Below are positions 17,778-26,044 of a stretch of DNA of 64,000 nucleotides, piece by piece (the first letter of the stretch is position 1; each line of letters opens with the position of its first letter). Source of the DNA: Acidilobaceae archaeon (GTDB lineage: Archaea > Thermoproteota > Thermoprotei_A > Sulfolobales > Acidilobaceae); the NCBI GenBank assembly GCA_027046245.1, contig JALTZJ010000009.1, positions 1 to 64,000 of the forward strand. The letters run 5' to 3'. Made by a program: the position numbers and the translations under genes. Below the pieces are notes generated by a model. It was not told the origin of the DNA, made no database searches, and was given only the letters and a program-made list of their open reading frames with translations.

Positions 17778-17844
17778 TATGTAGTGGCAGGATAAAGAAG
17801 CCACTCCTACCCGGCGAGAAGTAACGGGGCTTAAATGAGGGGGT

Positions 17845-18615
17845 TCACGACTCAGTTTCCCCCTCTTCTTCCTTGCTAGCCTCGGATTCCTGGCTCTTCT
17901 CCTCTACCCCCTCCTCTGCCTTCTCCTTCGGCTCTTCGCGGCGTTCCGCGTAGATTACGAATTCCACTCTCTTGGGGTTTAGGTAGCCTACTATGTCGTT
18001 TAGGAGTAGACGCAGCCTAGCGTCTAGGTCGTTATAGCCTAGTACGTCGCCTGGCAGCACTACTTCTATTTTTCCGTCGCTCACCCTGGCTTCTACTGGG
18101 ATCCTAGGGAAGAAGCGTCTTGCCAGCAGCCTGGCTTTCTCCTCTTCGCTGTCGACCCGCTTCACAATCTCGAGATCTACTTTTATCTTCTTACCTGCGA
18201 GGGGATGGTTGAAGTCTATGTAGGCGAAGCGCTCGGTAACCCTTACTATGACGCCCCTCCTTCCACCGGCCTCTACTACCTCGCCGACACGAACTGGGAC
18301 CCCCATCTTTGCCAGCCTGTTCCTGGGAACCCTTACTACGAGTCGCTCGTCGCGCAGCCCGTAGGCCTTCTCTGGGGGTAACTCTATCTCCCTTCTCTCC
18401 CCCTCCTCCATCTCTTTCAGCACTTCCTCTATGCCCTCTAGGAGCCTACTCCTCCCTATGATGACGGGGTACTCACCGTATATCTCGTTCTCACTGTAAA
18501 TGCCTGCTTCCCTTGCGACCTCCTCTCTCGTAGTGTCTATAACTTTCTCCTCGCCGTCCTCTACGACCTTTATGGTGTAGTGGATCAATACGAAGTCTCC
18601 TTCCTTCAGGGGCAC
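17845..18615 (-). CDS. FKBP-type peptidyl-prolyl isomerase, long archaeal form
   Basis: 256 residues. An FKBP domain with insert-in-flap (SlyD-like) spans about 1-155: DFVLIHYTIKVVEDGEEKVI, LLEGIEEVLKEMEEGERREI, PEKAYGLRD, and FNHPLAGKKIKVDLEIVK. A second domain of about 70 residues follows, as in long archaeal FKBPs, and the tail is a highly acidic, low-complexity run of Glu, Lys and Ser. It is a cytosolic folding helper. It ends a minus-strand run with the PUA and NSUN genes, separated by 3 nt from the PUA gene. Confidence 0.88.
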   Translation of the reverse strand: MPLKEGDFVLIHYTIKVVEDGEEKVIDTTREEVAREAGIYSENEIYGEYPVIIGRSRLLEGIEEVLKEMEEGERREIELPPEKAYGLRDERLVVRVPRNRLAKMGVPVRVGEVVEAGGRRGVIVRVTERFAYIDFNHPLAGKKIKVDLEIVKRVDSEEEKARLLARRFFPRIPVEARVSDGKIEVVLPGDVLGYNDLDARLRLLLNDIVGYLNPKRVEFVIYAERREEPKEKAEEGVEEKSQESEASKEEEGETES

Positions 18616-18618
18616 CGC

Positions 18619-19155
18619 CTAACCCCCCCTTCGCAGGTACCAGCCCAGATCCTTTAAGGGCTTGAGGATTAAATTCCTAGAGGGGTCTCCCGCCCGCCTC
18701 ATATCACCGTAGCCCCAGCCTATCGCCTCTCCGTCGGGCGCTAGGACTATCACGTAGCCCGGTTTCCAGCCCACTATATTGTACCCCTCCACGGTTCTCC
18801 CGTAGAGGAATAGTTGCTCGCCTCGCGGGGTCAGCTTGACGCATTTCGCTGCGACGCTGCATAGCGGCTTGAGAGCCCTGGCTAGCGGTAGGCCGGGCTT
18901 TAGCCTTCGGTCTTCAATGCTGCCTAGGTAGAGGCCTCCACTGTATGCTGCCACTCCTCTACCTACGAGGCTTCTCAGCTTAACTGGCAAGTAGAAGGCG
19001 TCCCTGTATCTCGCTCCTTCTATGTCTAGAATGTAGATGCCTCCCTTGAAGGGGTTCACTGCTACCCCTACCAGTCTTAGGAACTTAGCTATTATCGCCT
19101 CCTCCTCGTGAGCGGCGGGCCTAAGCCTTACTACGTCTTCCTTCTTAGCCCGCAT
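18619..19155 (-). CDS. PUA-domain protein linked to the NSUN methyltransferase
   Basis: 178 residues. The C-terminal part (about 95-165) is PUA-like: CVKLTPRGEQLFLYGRTVEG, followed by KPGYVIVLAPDGEAIGWG and the gap-filling RNLILKPLKDLGWYLRR. The N-terminal half has a Nip7/tRNA-binding flavour but I cannot place it. It overlaps the NSUN reading frame by 25 nt, suggesting that the two act together on RNA, with this protein giving substrate binding. That pairing is inference. Confidence 0.62.
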   Translation of the reverse strand: MRAKKEDVVRLRPAAHEEEAIIAKFLRLVGVAVNPFKGGIYILDIEGARYRDAFYLPVKLRSLVGRGVAAYSGGLYLGSIEDRRLKPGLPLARALKPLCSVAAKCVKLTPRGEQLFLYGRTVEGYNIVGWKPGYVIVLAPDGEAIGWGYGDMRRAGDPSRNLILKPLKDLGWYLRRGG

Positions 19156-20198
19156 ATGAAGAACCCCTCGGTGCCGTGCCTATGGGGCCAAAGTCTTATA
19201 CAGCCCCGCGCCTCCCCCCGGAGCTCAGCGTATTCGTAGCTGTCTAGTCCTGGGCTGCCTATCCTGTAGTCTAGTCTTGCTACTTCCACGTCGTTTCTGA
19301 GATCTAGGATGCGTGAGATTACAAGTTCTCCCTCCTCGGGGCTGGTACTGCAGGCTGCATATACTAGGATGCCTCCAGGCTTCAGTAGTTCTATGCCGGT
19401 GTAGAGCATGTCCAGTTGCAGCCAGTGGATATAGTATAGGTCCTCGGGGCCCCTGCTGGTCTTCCTGGAGGGGTCCTTCCTTATTATCCCTTCTCCGCTG
19501 CTAGGCGCGTCGAGTAACACCTTGTCTGCAGATGCTCGTAGCCCTGGTATCCTCTTAGGTAGTAGCCTTGAGTCCATCCTGTGTATTATGTAGCTAGTGA
19601 ATCCGAGCCTCTGTAAGTTGCTCCTCAGCGCTCTAACTCTTTTCCTGTTCGCCTCTACAGCCACTAGTAATGCCCTGTCTCTTGCCAGTTGGAGTATATG
19701 ACTTGCTTTTCCGCCGGGGGCTGCTGCCATGTCTACTATAATCTCTCCCGGTTTCGGATCTAGTAGGGGGGTTACGCTCATGCTTCCCGGATCTTGTATG
19801 TAGTAGTAGCCTCTTAGGTACTCGTGAGTAGCCCCCACACTCATAGGTGCATCTACTACTTCTATTCCCTCCGGTATCCAGGGTATCCCGCTTAGCGTGA
19901 AACCCTTCTGCTCGAGCCTCTCTACTAGATCACTGCAGGGTATTAGGTAGTCGTTGCAGCGTATGGTCTCTGGAAGCGGCTTCTCGTTCCATTCAAGCAG
20001 CTCCTCTACTTCAGCTACGTTGCCGAGTGCTGCTATGAGCCTAGCGACTATGTAGTCTCGGTATCCATATTTGACTGCCAGCCTAGACGCCTCTCCGCCT
20101 CCCCGATCACGGAATATCATCTCGTCGATAGATGCTAGCTTCTTTCTGAGCGACTCGACGCGAGGATTAATTATTCTGGGGGGCGTGAGGCGGGTCAA
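19131..20198 (-). CDS. RNA cytosine-C5 methyltransferase, NOP2/Sun (NSUN) family
   Basis: 355 residues. The SAM motif [18 protein letters not shown] lies near residue 148, motif IV reads [19 protein letters not shown], and motif VI reads [13 protein letters not shown]. In this family the motif VI Cys attacks C6 of cytosine, and the motif IV Cys (normally DAPCSG) helps release the product; here motif IV has Ser (codon AGC). It starts with TTG in a TTGA overlap with rtcA. It modifies tRNA or rRNA; the target is not deducible. Confidence 0.85.
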   Translation of the reverse strand: MTRLTPPRIINPRVESLRKKLASIDEMIFRDRGGGEASRLAVKYGYRDYIVARLIAALGNVAEVEELLEWNEKPLPETIRCNDYLIPCSDLVERLEQKGFTLSGIPWIPEGIEVVDAPMSVGATHEYLRGYYYIQDPGSMSVTPLLDPKPGEIIVDMAAAPGGKASHILQLARDRALLVAVEANRKRVRALRSNLQRLGFTSYIIHRMDSRLLPKRIPGLRASADKVLLDAPSSGEGIIRKDPSRKTSRGPEDLYYIHWLQLDMLYTGIELLKPGGILVYAACSTSPEEGELVISRILDLRNDVEVARLDYRIGSPGLDSYEYAELRGEARGCIRLWPHRHGTEGFFICGLRRKT

Positions 20199-21268
20199 GC
20201 CTTTACCCCGGCTCCATGTATCCTCGCTTTGAACGGAGCCCCGGGGGCCCCCTCTACTATCTCATATTTATAACCATCAATTATGATCTTTAGTAGTTCT
20301 AGGATTGTCTGAGCATGGCTTGTCAATAGCGCACCGTGTATCGTGGAGACGCCTTCAGCCAGGGCTAGGTATACTGGTAGCATGTCGCTGGCATGCCTGT
20401 CGAGAGCGGCGCCTGTACGATAATCCTCTACTAGCTGCTCAGCTGCTTCGCGGCCTACCACTTCCGCAGGCTTGCCTTTCTTCCCGATGCTATCGCCTCC
20501 CATAACGGTCTTCTCGAATACTAGCCATGCTAGTACGCCGCTACCCGGGCCTAAGTGGGGGTCCCTGCCGGGCTCGTACCACTCTATCTCCGTTCTCGGC
20601 TCTACCCTAAGCTCCCTGCGTAGCACCTCTGAGGCGCTCCTAGCCTGTCTCTCTGCCACATGTCTGGGCAGTCTAACTGCATGACTCCTAATTCTGGCTT
20701 CGACTAGTCTACCCCTCTCTGTGAAATCCCTTGCTTTGAAGCCCTTGGGAGGCCTTGGCACTTCAACCTCTACTATGCCGCCTCCCCTAGGATAGTGGCC
20801 CCGCCTCTTCACCCTGACCGTGAACTCATAGCCTAGAAATCCCAGGAGGGGGCGCAGCACTTCCCTTACGTAGTCGATAGTAGGAGCCATTGGCACGTCA
20901 GTGCCACCTCTGATCTCAACCCTTACCGGGGCTTCGGCGTAAGCCATTACCGGTAGTAGCGCCTGTAGTACTAGGCTAACGCTGCCGGCAGTGCCTACGT
21001 CGAAGCGGAAGCTTCCACCCTTTATTCTACCGGGTCTGAAGGTGAGCTCCATGCTGCCTACTCTGTCCCCTTCGAGCTTGCCCCCGCTTATCGCTGCTAT
21101 GGCTCTTACCGCAGTGAGATGCTGGGGGCGGAGCCCGGGGTTCTTCCGTTTGGCCCTTATATTTACTATTCTTAGCGGTTTACCTGCTATTGCTGCTAGG
21201 GCTACGCTGGTTCTTAATATTTGTCCTCCGCCTTCCCCCATGGACCCGTCTATCTCTACCCAACTCAT
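20195..21268 (-). CDS. rtcA: RNA 3'-terminal phosphate cyclase
   Basis: 357 residues, family length. Signatures: [20 protein letters not shown] at the N-terminus, [29 protein letters not shown], and the catalytic-His segment [18 protein letters not shown]. RtcA adenylates RNA 3'-phosphates and converts them to 2',3'-cyclic phosphates. Its ATG overlaps the nadM stop (TAATG) and its stop overlaps the NSUN start, so three genes are tightly coupled. Confidence 0.95.
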   Translation of the reverse strand: MSWVEIDGSMGEGGGQILRTSVALAAIAGKPLRIVNIRAKRKNPGLRPQHLTAVRAIAAISGGKLEGDRVGSMELTFRPGRIKGGSFRFDVGTAGSVSLVLQALLPVMAYAEAPVRVEIRGGTDVPMAPTIDYVREVLRPLLGFLGYEFTVRVKRRGHYPRGGGIVEVEVPRPPKGFKARDFTERGRLVEARIRSHAVRLPRHVAERQARSASEVLRRELRVEPRTEIEWYEPGRDPHLGPGSGVLAWLVFEKTVMGGDSIGKKGKPAEVVGREAAEQLVEDYRTGAALDRHASDMLPVYLALAEGVSTIHGALLTSHAQTILELLKIIIDGYKYEIVEGAPGAPFKARIHGAGVKA

Positions 21269-21792
21269 TAGAGTACACCCGCTAGTCTAGCAAGCCTCTC
21301 CCTGAAGCCTATCTCCCTAAGGAACCCTGCTACCCCGGGAGTAAGGCACGACTCCCAGTCGCCCCCTTCTATCGCCTTCCTCCTTATCATCGTCCCGCTG
21401 CACTCGCTCCTCCGGTAAAGTCTAGGCCTTAGCGCCACTAGACCCATGTCCTCGAAGAGCATGAGTACAAGCTCGTTCCCGCTCATAACGCCTTGGAACC
21501 TGGGTAGCAGCATTCTCATGTACTGGACCCAGACCTTGTTCATCTCAATATCGGGAACAGGGTATATCCTAATCCTCTCCTTCCAGGCATCACCTATTCC
21601 CTCATCCAGTAGAATCTCTAAGGCTTCTATTCTCTCGCCAGCGGTGAGCGGATTTTCTAGTGTGAATGACTCCTGAGCGGAGCCAACAACCACGTATACA
21701 CGCCTCGCTCTTTCCAGAGCCTGCTCTATCAAACTAAGATGACCCTTATGTGGAGGCTGAAATCTTCCGGGTACTACCAAGGCCTCTAGCAT
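21268..21792 (-). CDS. nadM: Nicotinamide-nucleotide adenylyltransferase, archaeal type
   Basis: About 174 residues. It has the nucleotidylyl-transferase motif [19 protein letters not shown] at the N-terminus, [19 protein letters not shown] and the C-terminal [16 protein letters not shown] (ISGTxIR-like ATP-binding motif). The enzyme makes NAD from NMN and ATP. ATG 21792 puts the motif at the usual distance from the start; an upstream GTG (21816) is in frame. Confidence 0.94.
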   Translation of the reverse strand: MLEALVVPGRFQPPHKGHLSLIEQALERARRVYVVVGSAQESFTLENPLTAGERIEALEILLDEGIGDAWKERIRIYPVPDIEMNKVWVQYMRMLLPRFQGVMSGNELVLMLFEDMGLVALRPRLYRRSECSGTMIRRKAIEGGDWESCLTPGVAGFLREIGFRERLARLAGVL

Positions 21793-21885
21793 CTTCCCCT
21801 TCACTCCGCACGCCACCTCGCAATGTTTTTAACGGGCTTTAATTCCTATCCCCGGTTGTATGGAGTGACGTTGACTCCGCTCTCT

Positions 21886-22914
21886 TTACTTGCTCAGGAT
21901 TCCCGAATCCTCGACTACAATACGGAGAATCCTTATTGCGTCGCTTCTTTCTATAGCGCTCATGGAGCCGGCTAGCTTCACTCCGTGTAGCGATTCCACA
22001 GCTCTCCTTGCCTCCTCTAGTCTATCCCTACTCGCGGCGTCTGCCTTGTTGATAGCCACGTAAACGGGCTTCCCCGACACCAGCTTCTTCACGGTTTCCT
22101 CAAGGAGCTTTACCTGTCTTTCAAGGGGCATATACGCCTTCTCCGTAGGGTCTACTAGAAACAGTACCACACCGGGGAGGTGCCTTAGAGCGGCCGCTGC
22201 TCTCCTCTCCACAATATTCATTTCATCCACAGGCCTGTCCAGGATTCCAGGAGTGTCTATAACCTGTACTACATCTTCCCCACCTAGATTCACGTGTCCT
22301 ATGTGCACGGTTTTCGTGGTAAACGGGTACTCAGCCACCTTGGGTTTAGCTCTTGATACCGACCTTACAAAGCTACTCTTACCGCTGCTAGGAGGACCCG
22401 CCACTATGACTGTAGGTAGTTCGGGGTCTATGCCCGGCAAGTGCTGAATGAATACTACGAGGCTTCTAAGCAGGTCTAGGTCGCGCGAGCACCTCTTGTA
22501 GAGACTTAGTATTCTCCCCCTAGCCTCCCTTGCCACACGCTCAAGCTCTCTCCTATCTTCGGCAGCCATCAAATGAAACCTGTATTTCTCGAAAAGCTCG
22601 TCAGTTAGCTTTCTCGCCCTGCTTATACAGCTAATAGACTTTCTTATCCTTGCCCTCTCGAATTCGACCTCTATAAGGCTCCAATAGAAGGGGTGCAGGT
22701 TATCTAACAGTCTTACCAGGCTCCTTATGAAGTCTGTCTTGCTTATTACAATATCTCTTACTGTCTGAAGCCTAGCGATTTCCCTCTCCCAAGGCCGCAT
22801 TTTACCCTTCTTAGCCGAGAACCTCCTTCCTATTCTCTCGAGTATCTCATCGTACGTCGGCACATGTATATGCTTAGCCTCCTCCGCCGGGTCTACTAGC
22901 TTTCCTCCCGACAC
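21886..22914 (-). CDS. NOG1-family GTPase
   Basis: 342 residues. An N-terminal helical domain (about 1-165) precedes a TRAFAC/OBG-type GTPase domain: G1 AGPPSSGKSSFVR near 170, G2 YPFTTKTVHIG, G3 VIDTPGILDRP and G4 INKADAA (NKAD). Nog1 relatives act in maturation of the large ribosomal subunit. It overlaps the TFIIB-like gene by 19 nt. The C-terminal extensions of eukaryotic Nog1 are absent, as expected for archaea. Confidence 0.88.
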   Translation of the reverse strand: MSGGKLVDPAEEAKHIHVPTYDEILERIGRRFSAKKGKMRPWEREIARLQTVRDIVISKTDFIRSLVRLLDNLHPFYWSLIEVEFERARIRKSISCISRARKLTDELFEKYRFHLMAAEDRRELERVAREARGRILSLYKRCSRDLDLLRSLVVFIQHLPGIDPELPTVIVAGPPSSGKSSFVRSVSRAKPKVAEYPFTTKTVHIGHVNLGGEDVVQVIDTPGILDRPVDEMNIVERRAAAALRHLPGVVLFLVDPTEKAYMPLERQVKLLEETVKKLVSGKPVYVAINKADAASRDRLEEARRAVESLHGVKLAGSMSAIERSDAIRILRIVVEDSGILSK

Positions 22915-23474
22915 CCTCTTTGTACCCTTACCGCTATATCATCTAGTAGAGGGCTATATTCGGCTGCGAGTACCCTGAGCCTCGACACGCTAGCCCCAGA
23001 CTTGTTTGAAGCCTCTCTTACGCACCGCTCCTTCCCCTTACCCTCCGCCCTACAAAGAACGTAGAGAGCAAGGCCTACAGCGACTCTCGAAGTCTTGCCT
23101 TCAAGCACGCCTGCATCCTCTAATAGCTTCCTAGCAGCTGCTACCCTTTCCTCTCCTCTAGATATCCTCTCGGCCTCCAAGTCCAACAGCGACACTACCT
23201 TCCTTTTCTCATAGTCGTACACGCCGCCAACACGGAGCACCCTCCTGTATATTGCTCTTAGCGTTGACGGGTGAAGCGCGCTCCTCCTCCTAAAAGGTCT
23301 GCCTCTACGCTTCGCACCCCGATTCTCCGGCTCGCCCCAGCTATACATGCCTACTACATCCTCTATTACATCCTCGCTAACTACGCTTCCACACGACATA
23401 CAGACAAGCATGCCCTCAGGGTTCCTGGCAAGCCTGAAGGAGCCGCAATGACTGCAATGAAGGCCCGCCTCCAC
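22896..23474 (-). CDS. TFIIB-like protein: zinc ribbon plus a single short helical core
   Basis: 192 residues. The N-terminus is a TFIIB-type zinc ribbon (CSHCG ... CMSCGSVVSEDVIEDVV). A basic linker (KRRGRPFRRRSALHPSTL) takes the place of the B-finger, and the C-terminal 110 residues look like at most one cyclin-like repeat (RVAVGLALYVLCRAEGKG). Standard archaeal TFB is about 300 residues with two repeats, so this is not the general initiation factor; it could be a regulator like the short crenarchaeal TFB paralogues or a ribosome-linked protein. It overlaps nog1 by 19 nt, suggesting co-expression. Confidence 0.6.
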   Translation of the reverse strand: MEAGLHCSHCGSFRLARNPEGMLVCMSCGSVVSEDVIEDVVGMYSWGEPENRGAKRRGRPFRRRSALHPSTLRAIYRRVLRVGGVYDYEKRKVVSLLDLEAERISRGEERVAAARKLLEDAGVLEGKTSRVAVGLALYVLCRAEGKGKERCVREASNKSGASVSRLRVLAAEYSPLLDDIAVRVQRGCREES

Positions 23475-23689
23475 AAGCGCCCACCTCCCCCTCTCACCAT
23501 AGTTCTAGAAGGGGTGCCGGAGGGCTGCATGGAGTCTAGGAGCTACTGCATACCGTAGGGGGAGGCCCCGAGGCGCGAAAGTAACTGCACCTGAGTGCAT
23601 GTGAAGGCGGTGCGTCAATAGCAGCTGGTTATATGGGCTTACTAGGCGCAGGAGTCCCTAGCGGGATCGGGGGAGGTGCCTGCTGGGCC

Positions 23690-24301
23690 TTGTCGCTGTA
23701 TGTGGGCGGCACTGCTATAGGGTTGAGGGTCTCTAGCGGTGTTGTTCTTGCTACTGACAGGCGCATGAGCTATGGCAGCTTTATCATGAGCAGAAACTTT
23801 AAGAAGGCATTTAAGATTAACGAACGCATTGCCGTCGCCTTCACCGGGCTTTACGGCGACATGGGTGGGCTTGTGAGGTTCCTTGAGAGCCAGGCCAGGC
23901 TCTATGAGAACGAGCGCGGTAAGCCTATGCCGGTCTATGCTGCAGCTAAGCTTCTGAGTAACTTACTCTACTCCTATAGGTTCTATCCATTCCTTGTAGA
24001 GGCGTTAGTTGGCGGGGTGGAGGCGAGCGGCGAAGCCAGACTCTACGTTCTTGACCCCCTGGGCAGCATAATAGAGGAGGACTACGCAGCAGCGGGTACC
24101 GGAGCGACTATGGCATTCGGTGTTTTAGAGGCGGGATACCGTAGCGATCTGTCCCTCGAGGATGCTGAGAAGCTAGCAGTCGACGCTATGAAGGCTGCTG
24201 TGGCTAGAGACGCTGGTAGCGGCGATGGCGTAGATCTTATAGTGGTTTCGCGGAGCGGCGTCTACGAGAAGAGCGTTAGATTTAGAGTTGTGAGCGAGTA
24301 G
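23690..24301 (+). CDS. psmB: Proteasome beta subunit paralogue with Gly at the Thr1 position
   Basis: About 203 residues from TTG 23690; the frame is open to ATG 23633. The TTG follows GGGGGAGGTG, and a TATA-like GGTTATATGG lies near 23625. Aligned on [23 protein letters not shown] against active beta subunits (ATERR...KK), the position of the catalytic Thr1 is Gly, with Thr at position 2 ([11 protein letters not shown]). Asp17 and the SGDGVD segment are kept. It is probably a structural, non-processed beta subunit that forms mixed rings with the active subunit at 16 kb. Crenarchaea are known to carry two beta types with unequal activity. Confidence 0.85.
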   Translation: MSLYVGGTAIGLRVSSGVVLATDRRMSYGSFIMSRNFKKAFKINERIAVAFTGLYGDMGGLVRFLESQARLYENERGKPMPVYAAAKLLSNLLYSYRFYPFLVEALVGGVEASGEARLYVLDPLGSIIEEDYAAAGTGATMAFGVLEAGYRSDLSLEDAEKLAVDAMKAAVARDAGSGDGVDLIVVSRSGVYEKSVRFRVVSE

Positions 24302-24308
24302 CAGAGCC

Positions 24309-25025
24309 TTGGCATGCGGCTTCAATGTTTCTAAGGCTGAAAGAGCGCAGAGAATACTCTCACGTAGAGTTACTCTAAGAGACAACTACCCCCCGCTTCA
24401 CAAGGTTGCAGGCCTGGATGTCGCCTACGCTAAACGCGGAGAAGACATCATCGGGATTGGTGTCGCAGTCCTGCTAGAGTACCCGTCGATGAAGGTTAGA
24501 AGTTGCACTGTATACTTAGATAAGGTTTGCGTGCCGTATATTCCGGGCTTTCTCGCCTTTAGAGAGATGGCTGTGCTAGGCCCTGCTATAGCTAAGCTCG
24601 AGAAGCCCGACCTGGTGGTTGTCGACGGTCATGGTATCGCTCATCCCAGGCGATTCGGCATAGCTAGCCATGTCGGCGTAGTTACAGGTCTTCCTAGTAT
24701 AGGGGTTGCTAAGCGCCGCCTAACCGGGGTTGAAGTCGAGGATCGCAGCAAGATTTACATAGTACATGGCGGCGAGAAGGTGGGCGTCGTAATTAGACGC
24801 GGTAGGAGTAGGATCTATGTCAGTCCAGGGCATCGAGTTAGCGTTGACGGGGCAGCCCGATTAATCGAGTCGATGACACTTGGAGCGAGAAGGCTGCCTG
24901 AGCCCACGAGAGTTGCCGACAGTATTAGTAAGATAGTGAGACGAGCTGTATCTGCTGGCGGCGTTGAGAGGGCCTTTGAAGCTGCCAGTATCTGCCGGGT
25001 TTACTTATCTAGGAGCCTGCAGTAG
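24309..25025 (+). CDS. nfi: Endonuclease V
   Basis: 238 residues. Catalytic elements are visible: Asp in VAGLDVAYAK, Glu in AFREM, Asp in VVVDGHGIAHPR, and the GVAKRRLTG Lys segment, with YVSPGHRVSVD near the end. EndoV cleaves DNA or RNA one base 3' of deoxyinosine/inosine; it matters at high temperature, where adenine deamination is fast. A TTG start 7 nt after the proteasome gene was used; no better start is seen. Its 3' end overlaps the convergent DUF357 gene by 25 nt. Confidence 0.9.
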   Translation: MACGFNVSKAERAQRILSRRVTLRDNYPPLHKVAGLDVAYAKRGEDIIGIGVAVLLEYPSMKVRSCTVYLDKVCVPYIPGFLAFREMAVLGPAIAKLEKPDLVVVDGHGIAHPRRFGIASHVGVVTGLPSIGVAKRRLTGVEVEDRSKIYIVHGGEKVGVVIRRGRSRIYVSPGHRVSVDGAARLIESMTLGARRLPEPTRVADSISKIVRRAVSAGGVERAFEAASICRVYLSRSLQ

Positions 25026-25741
25026 CTGCCACTGCACACTTTCCGGAGTATGTCGCTACTAGATCTCATGCCTCCTGCAAAGACTCGTTTCTCCTCGAAT
25101 CTAACTACTTCGGGTCTATAGCCTAACTCCTTCTCCACCTCAGCCGCTAATCTATCCTCTTCAAAGGGTTGATCGGGCCCCAGGAAGATTATGTCAGGTT
25201 TAACCCGCGCTACACTCTCCATGAAGCTTTTTTCACTCCCCAGAAAGGCCTCGTAGACGTAGCGTATACTTCCCACAACAGCTAGTCTAGCCTCCTCGGG
25301 TAGAACGGGCTCTTTGCCCTTGATCCTCTTTACAGTAGAGTCCCTGGCGACTACGACGTACGGCTTCCCAAGCGTACTAGCCGCTCTAAACAACTCTATA
25401 TGACCCGGGTGAAGTAAGTCGAACGTGCCTCCCAGGAATACGCGGCGCTCGAGAAGTCTCCTCTCGGGCCATCGGGGCTCAACGACGCCAAGATACTTCA
25501 AGGCGTCTATGAGGCCCTCAGCATAGCTCGCTGCAGCCAATGCAGTCGCATAGTCGCCCCTAGCATAATAATACTCTGCATCTCCTACGTACCTTTTAGC
25601 GGCATCCAGCAGAGCGTCTACATCAAAGCCTGATACACGTATATCCTCTTTTTCCAGACCCTCAAGTGCCCGTTTAGCTCCTGCTATGTAGACCCATACT
25701 CTCTCCTTTAACTCCAACTCTAAGTGCCCCCAAGGTAGCAC
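25001..25741 (-). CDS. DUF357 domain fused to a RibL-type cytidylyltransferase-like enzyme (FAD synthase candidate)
   Basis: 246 residues. The first 85 are helical (VDALLDAAKRYVGDAEYYYARGDYATALAAAS), as in DUF357. The C-terminal domain is a nucleotidylyltransferase: VFLGGTFDLLHPGHIELFRAA, VVARDSTVKRIKGKEPVLPE, PDIIFLGPDQ, and MRSSSDILRK. The second block is very like archaeal FAD synthase RibL, which adenylates FMN; archaeal phosphopantetheine adenylyltransferase is the main alternative. The fusion is found in some crenarchaea to my knowledge, but the role of DUF357 is unknown. Confidence 0.72.
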   Translation of the reverse strand: MLPWGHLELELKERVWVYIAGAKRALEGLEKEDIRVSGFDVDALLDAAKRYVGDAEYYYARGDYATALAAASYAEGLIDALKYLGVVEPRWPERRLLERRVFLGGTFDLLHPGHIELFRAASTLGKPYVVVARDSTVKRIKGKEPVLPEEARLAVVGSIRYVYEAFLGSEKSFMESVARVKPDIIFLGPDQPFEEDRLAAEVEKELGYRPEVVRFEEKRVFAGGMRSSSDILRKVCSGSYCRLLDK

Positions 25742-25878
25742 AGCTTGGCGCTACTAGCGCCTTTGAGCGACCAAACACTTAACTCCCTAGACGGGGGGTA
25801 TCCGCGTGTAAAGGCTGATTCTATGATGTAGGAAGAGAGGTAATAGGGAGGAGCCCTCATGCGCTGGGGCTAAGGGTG

Positions 25879-25993
25879 TGGCGGGCCCGCCGGGATTTGA
25901 ACCCGGGACTTCCGCCCTCCGCGGGGCGGCCAGGCGCCCGTGGTGGTCTACGGGTTAAGAGCCCGCCGCTCTACCAGGCTGAGCTACGGGCCC
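25879..25993 (-). tRNA. tRNA-Lys (anticodon CUU) with an insertion of about 38 nt
   Basis: The 115-nt gene has acceptor GGGCCCG/CGGGCCC, D arm TAGCTCAGCCTGGTAGAGC, anticodon loop CTCTTAA (CTT) closed by GCGGG/CCCGT, T arm CCGGG TTCAAAT CCCGG, discriminator G and encoded CCA. Between the anticodon stem and the T arm lie 43 nt where about 5 are expected. The canonical 37/38 site does not give a paired anticodon stem after removal, so the intron seems to sit in the variable region; self-complementary CCGCCC/GGGCGG blocks lie inside it. The exact splice points cannot be set by eye. Confidence 0.88.
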
Positions 25994-26044
25994 GCGGCCC
26001 TGCAGGAGTGATCACTGGGGCCGGGCCTATTAAAAGTTGAGTGT

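Noticed and set aside
22017..22217. Short plus-strand frames opposite nog1 and other minus-strand genes
   Set aside because: They mirror conserved genes and lack start signals.
25879..25993. Canonical intron at position 37/38 of tRNA-Lys
   Set aside because: Removing 38 nt after A37 leaves GGCGG opposite GCGGG, which does not pair, so the intron cannot be there.
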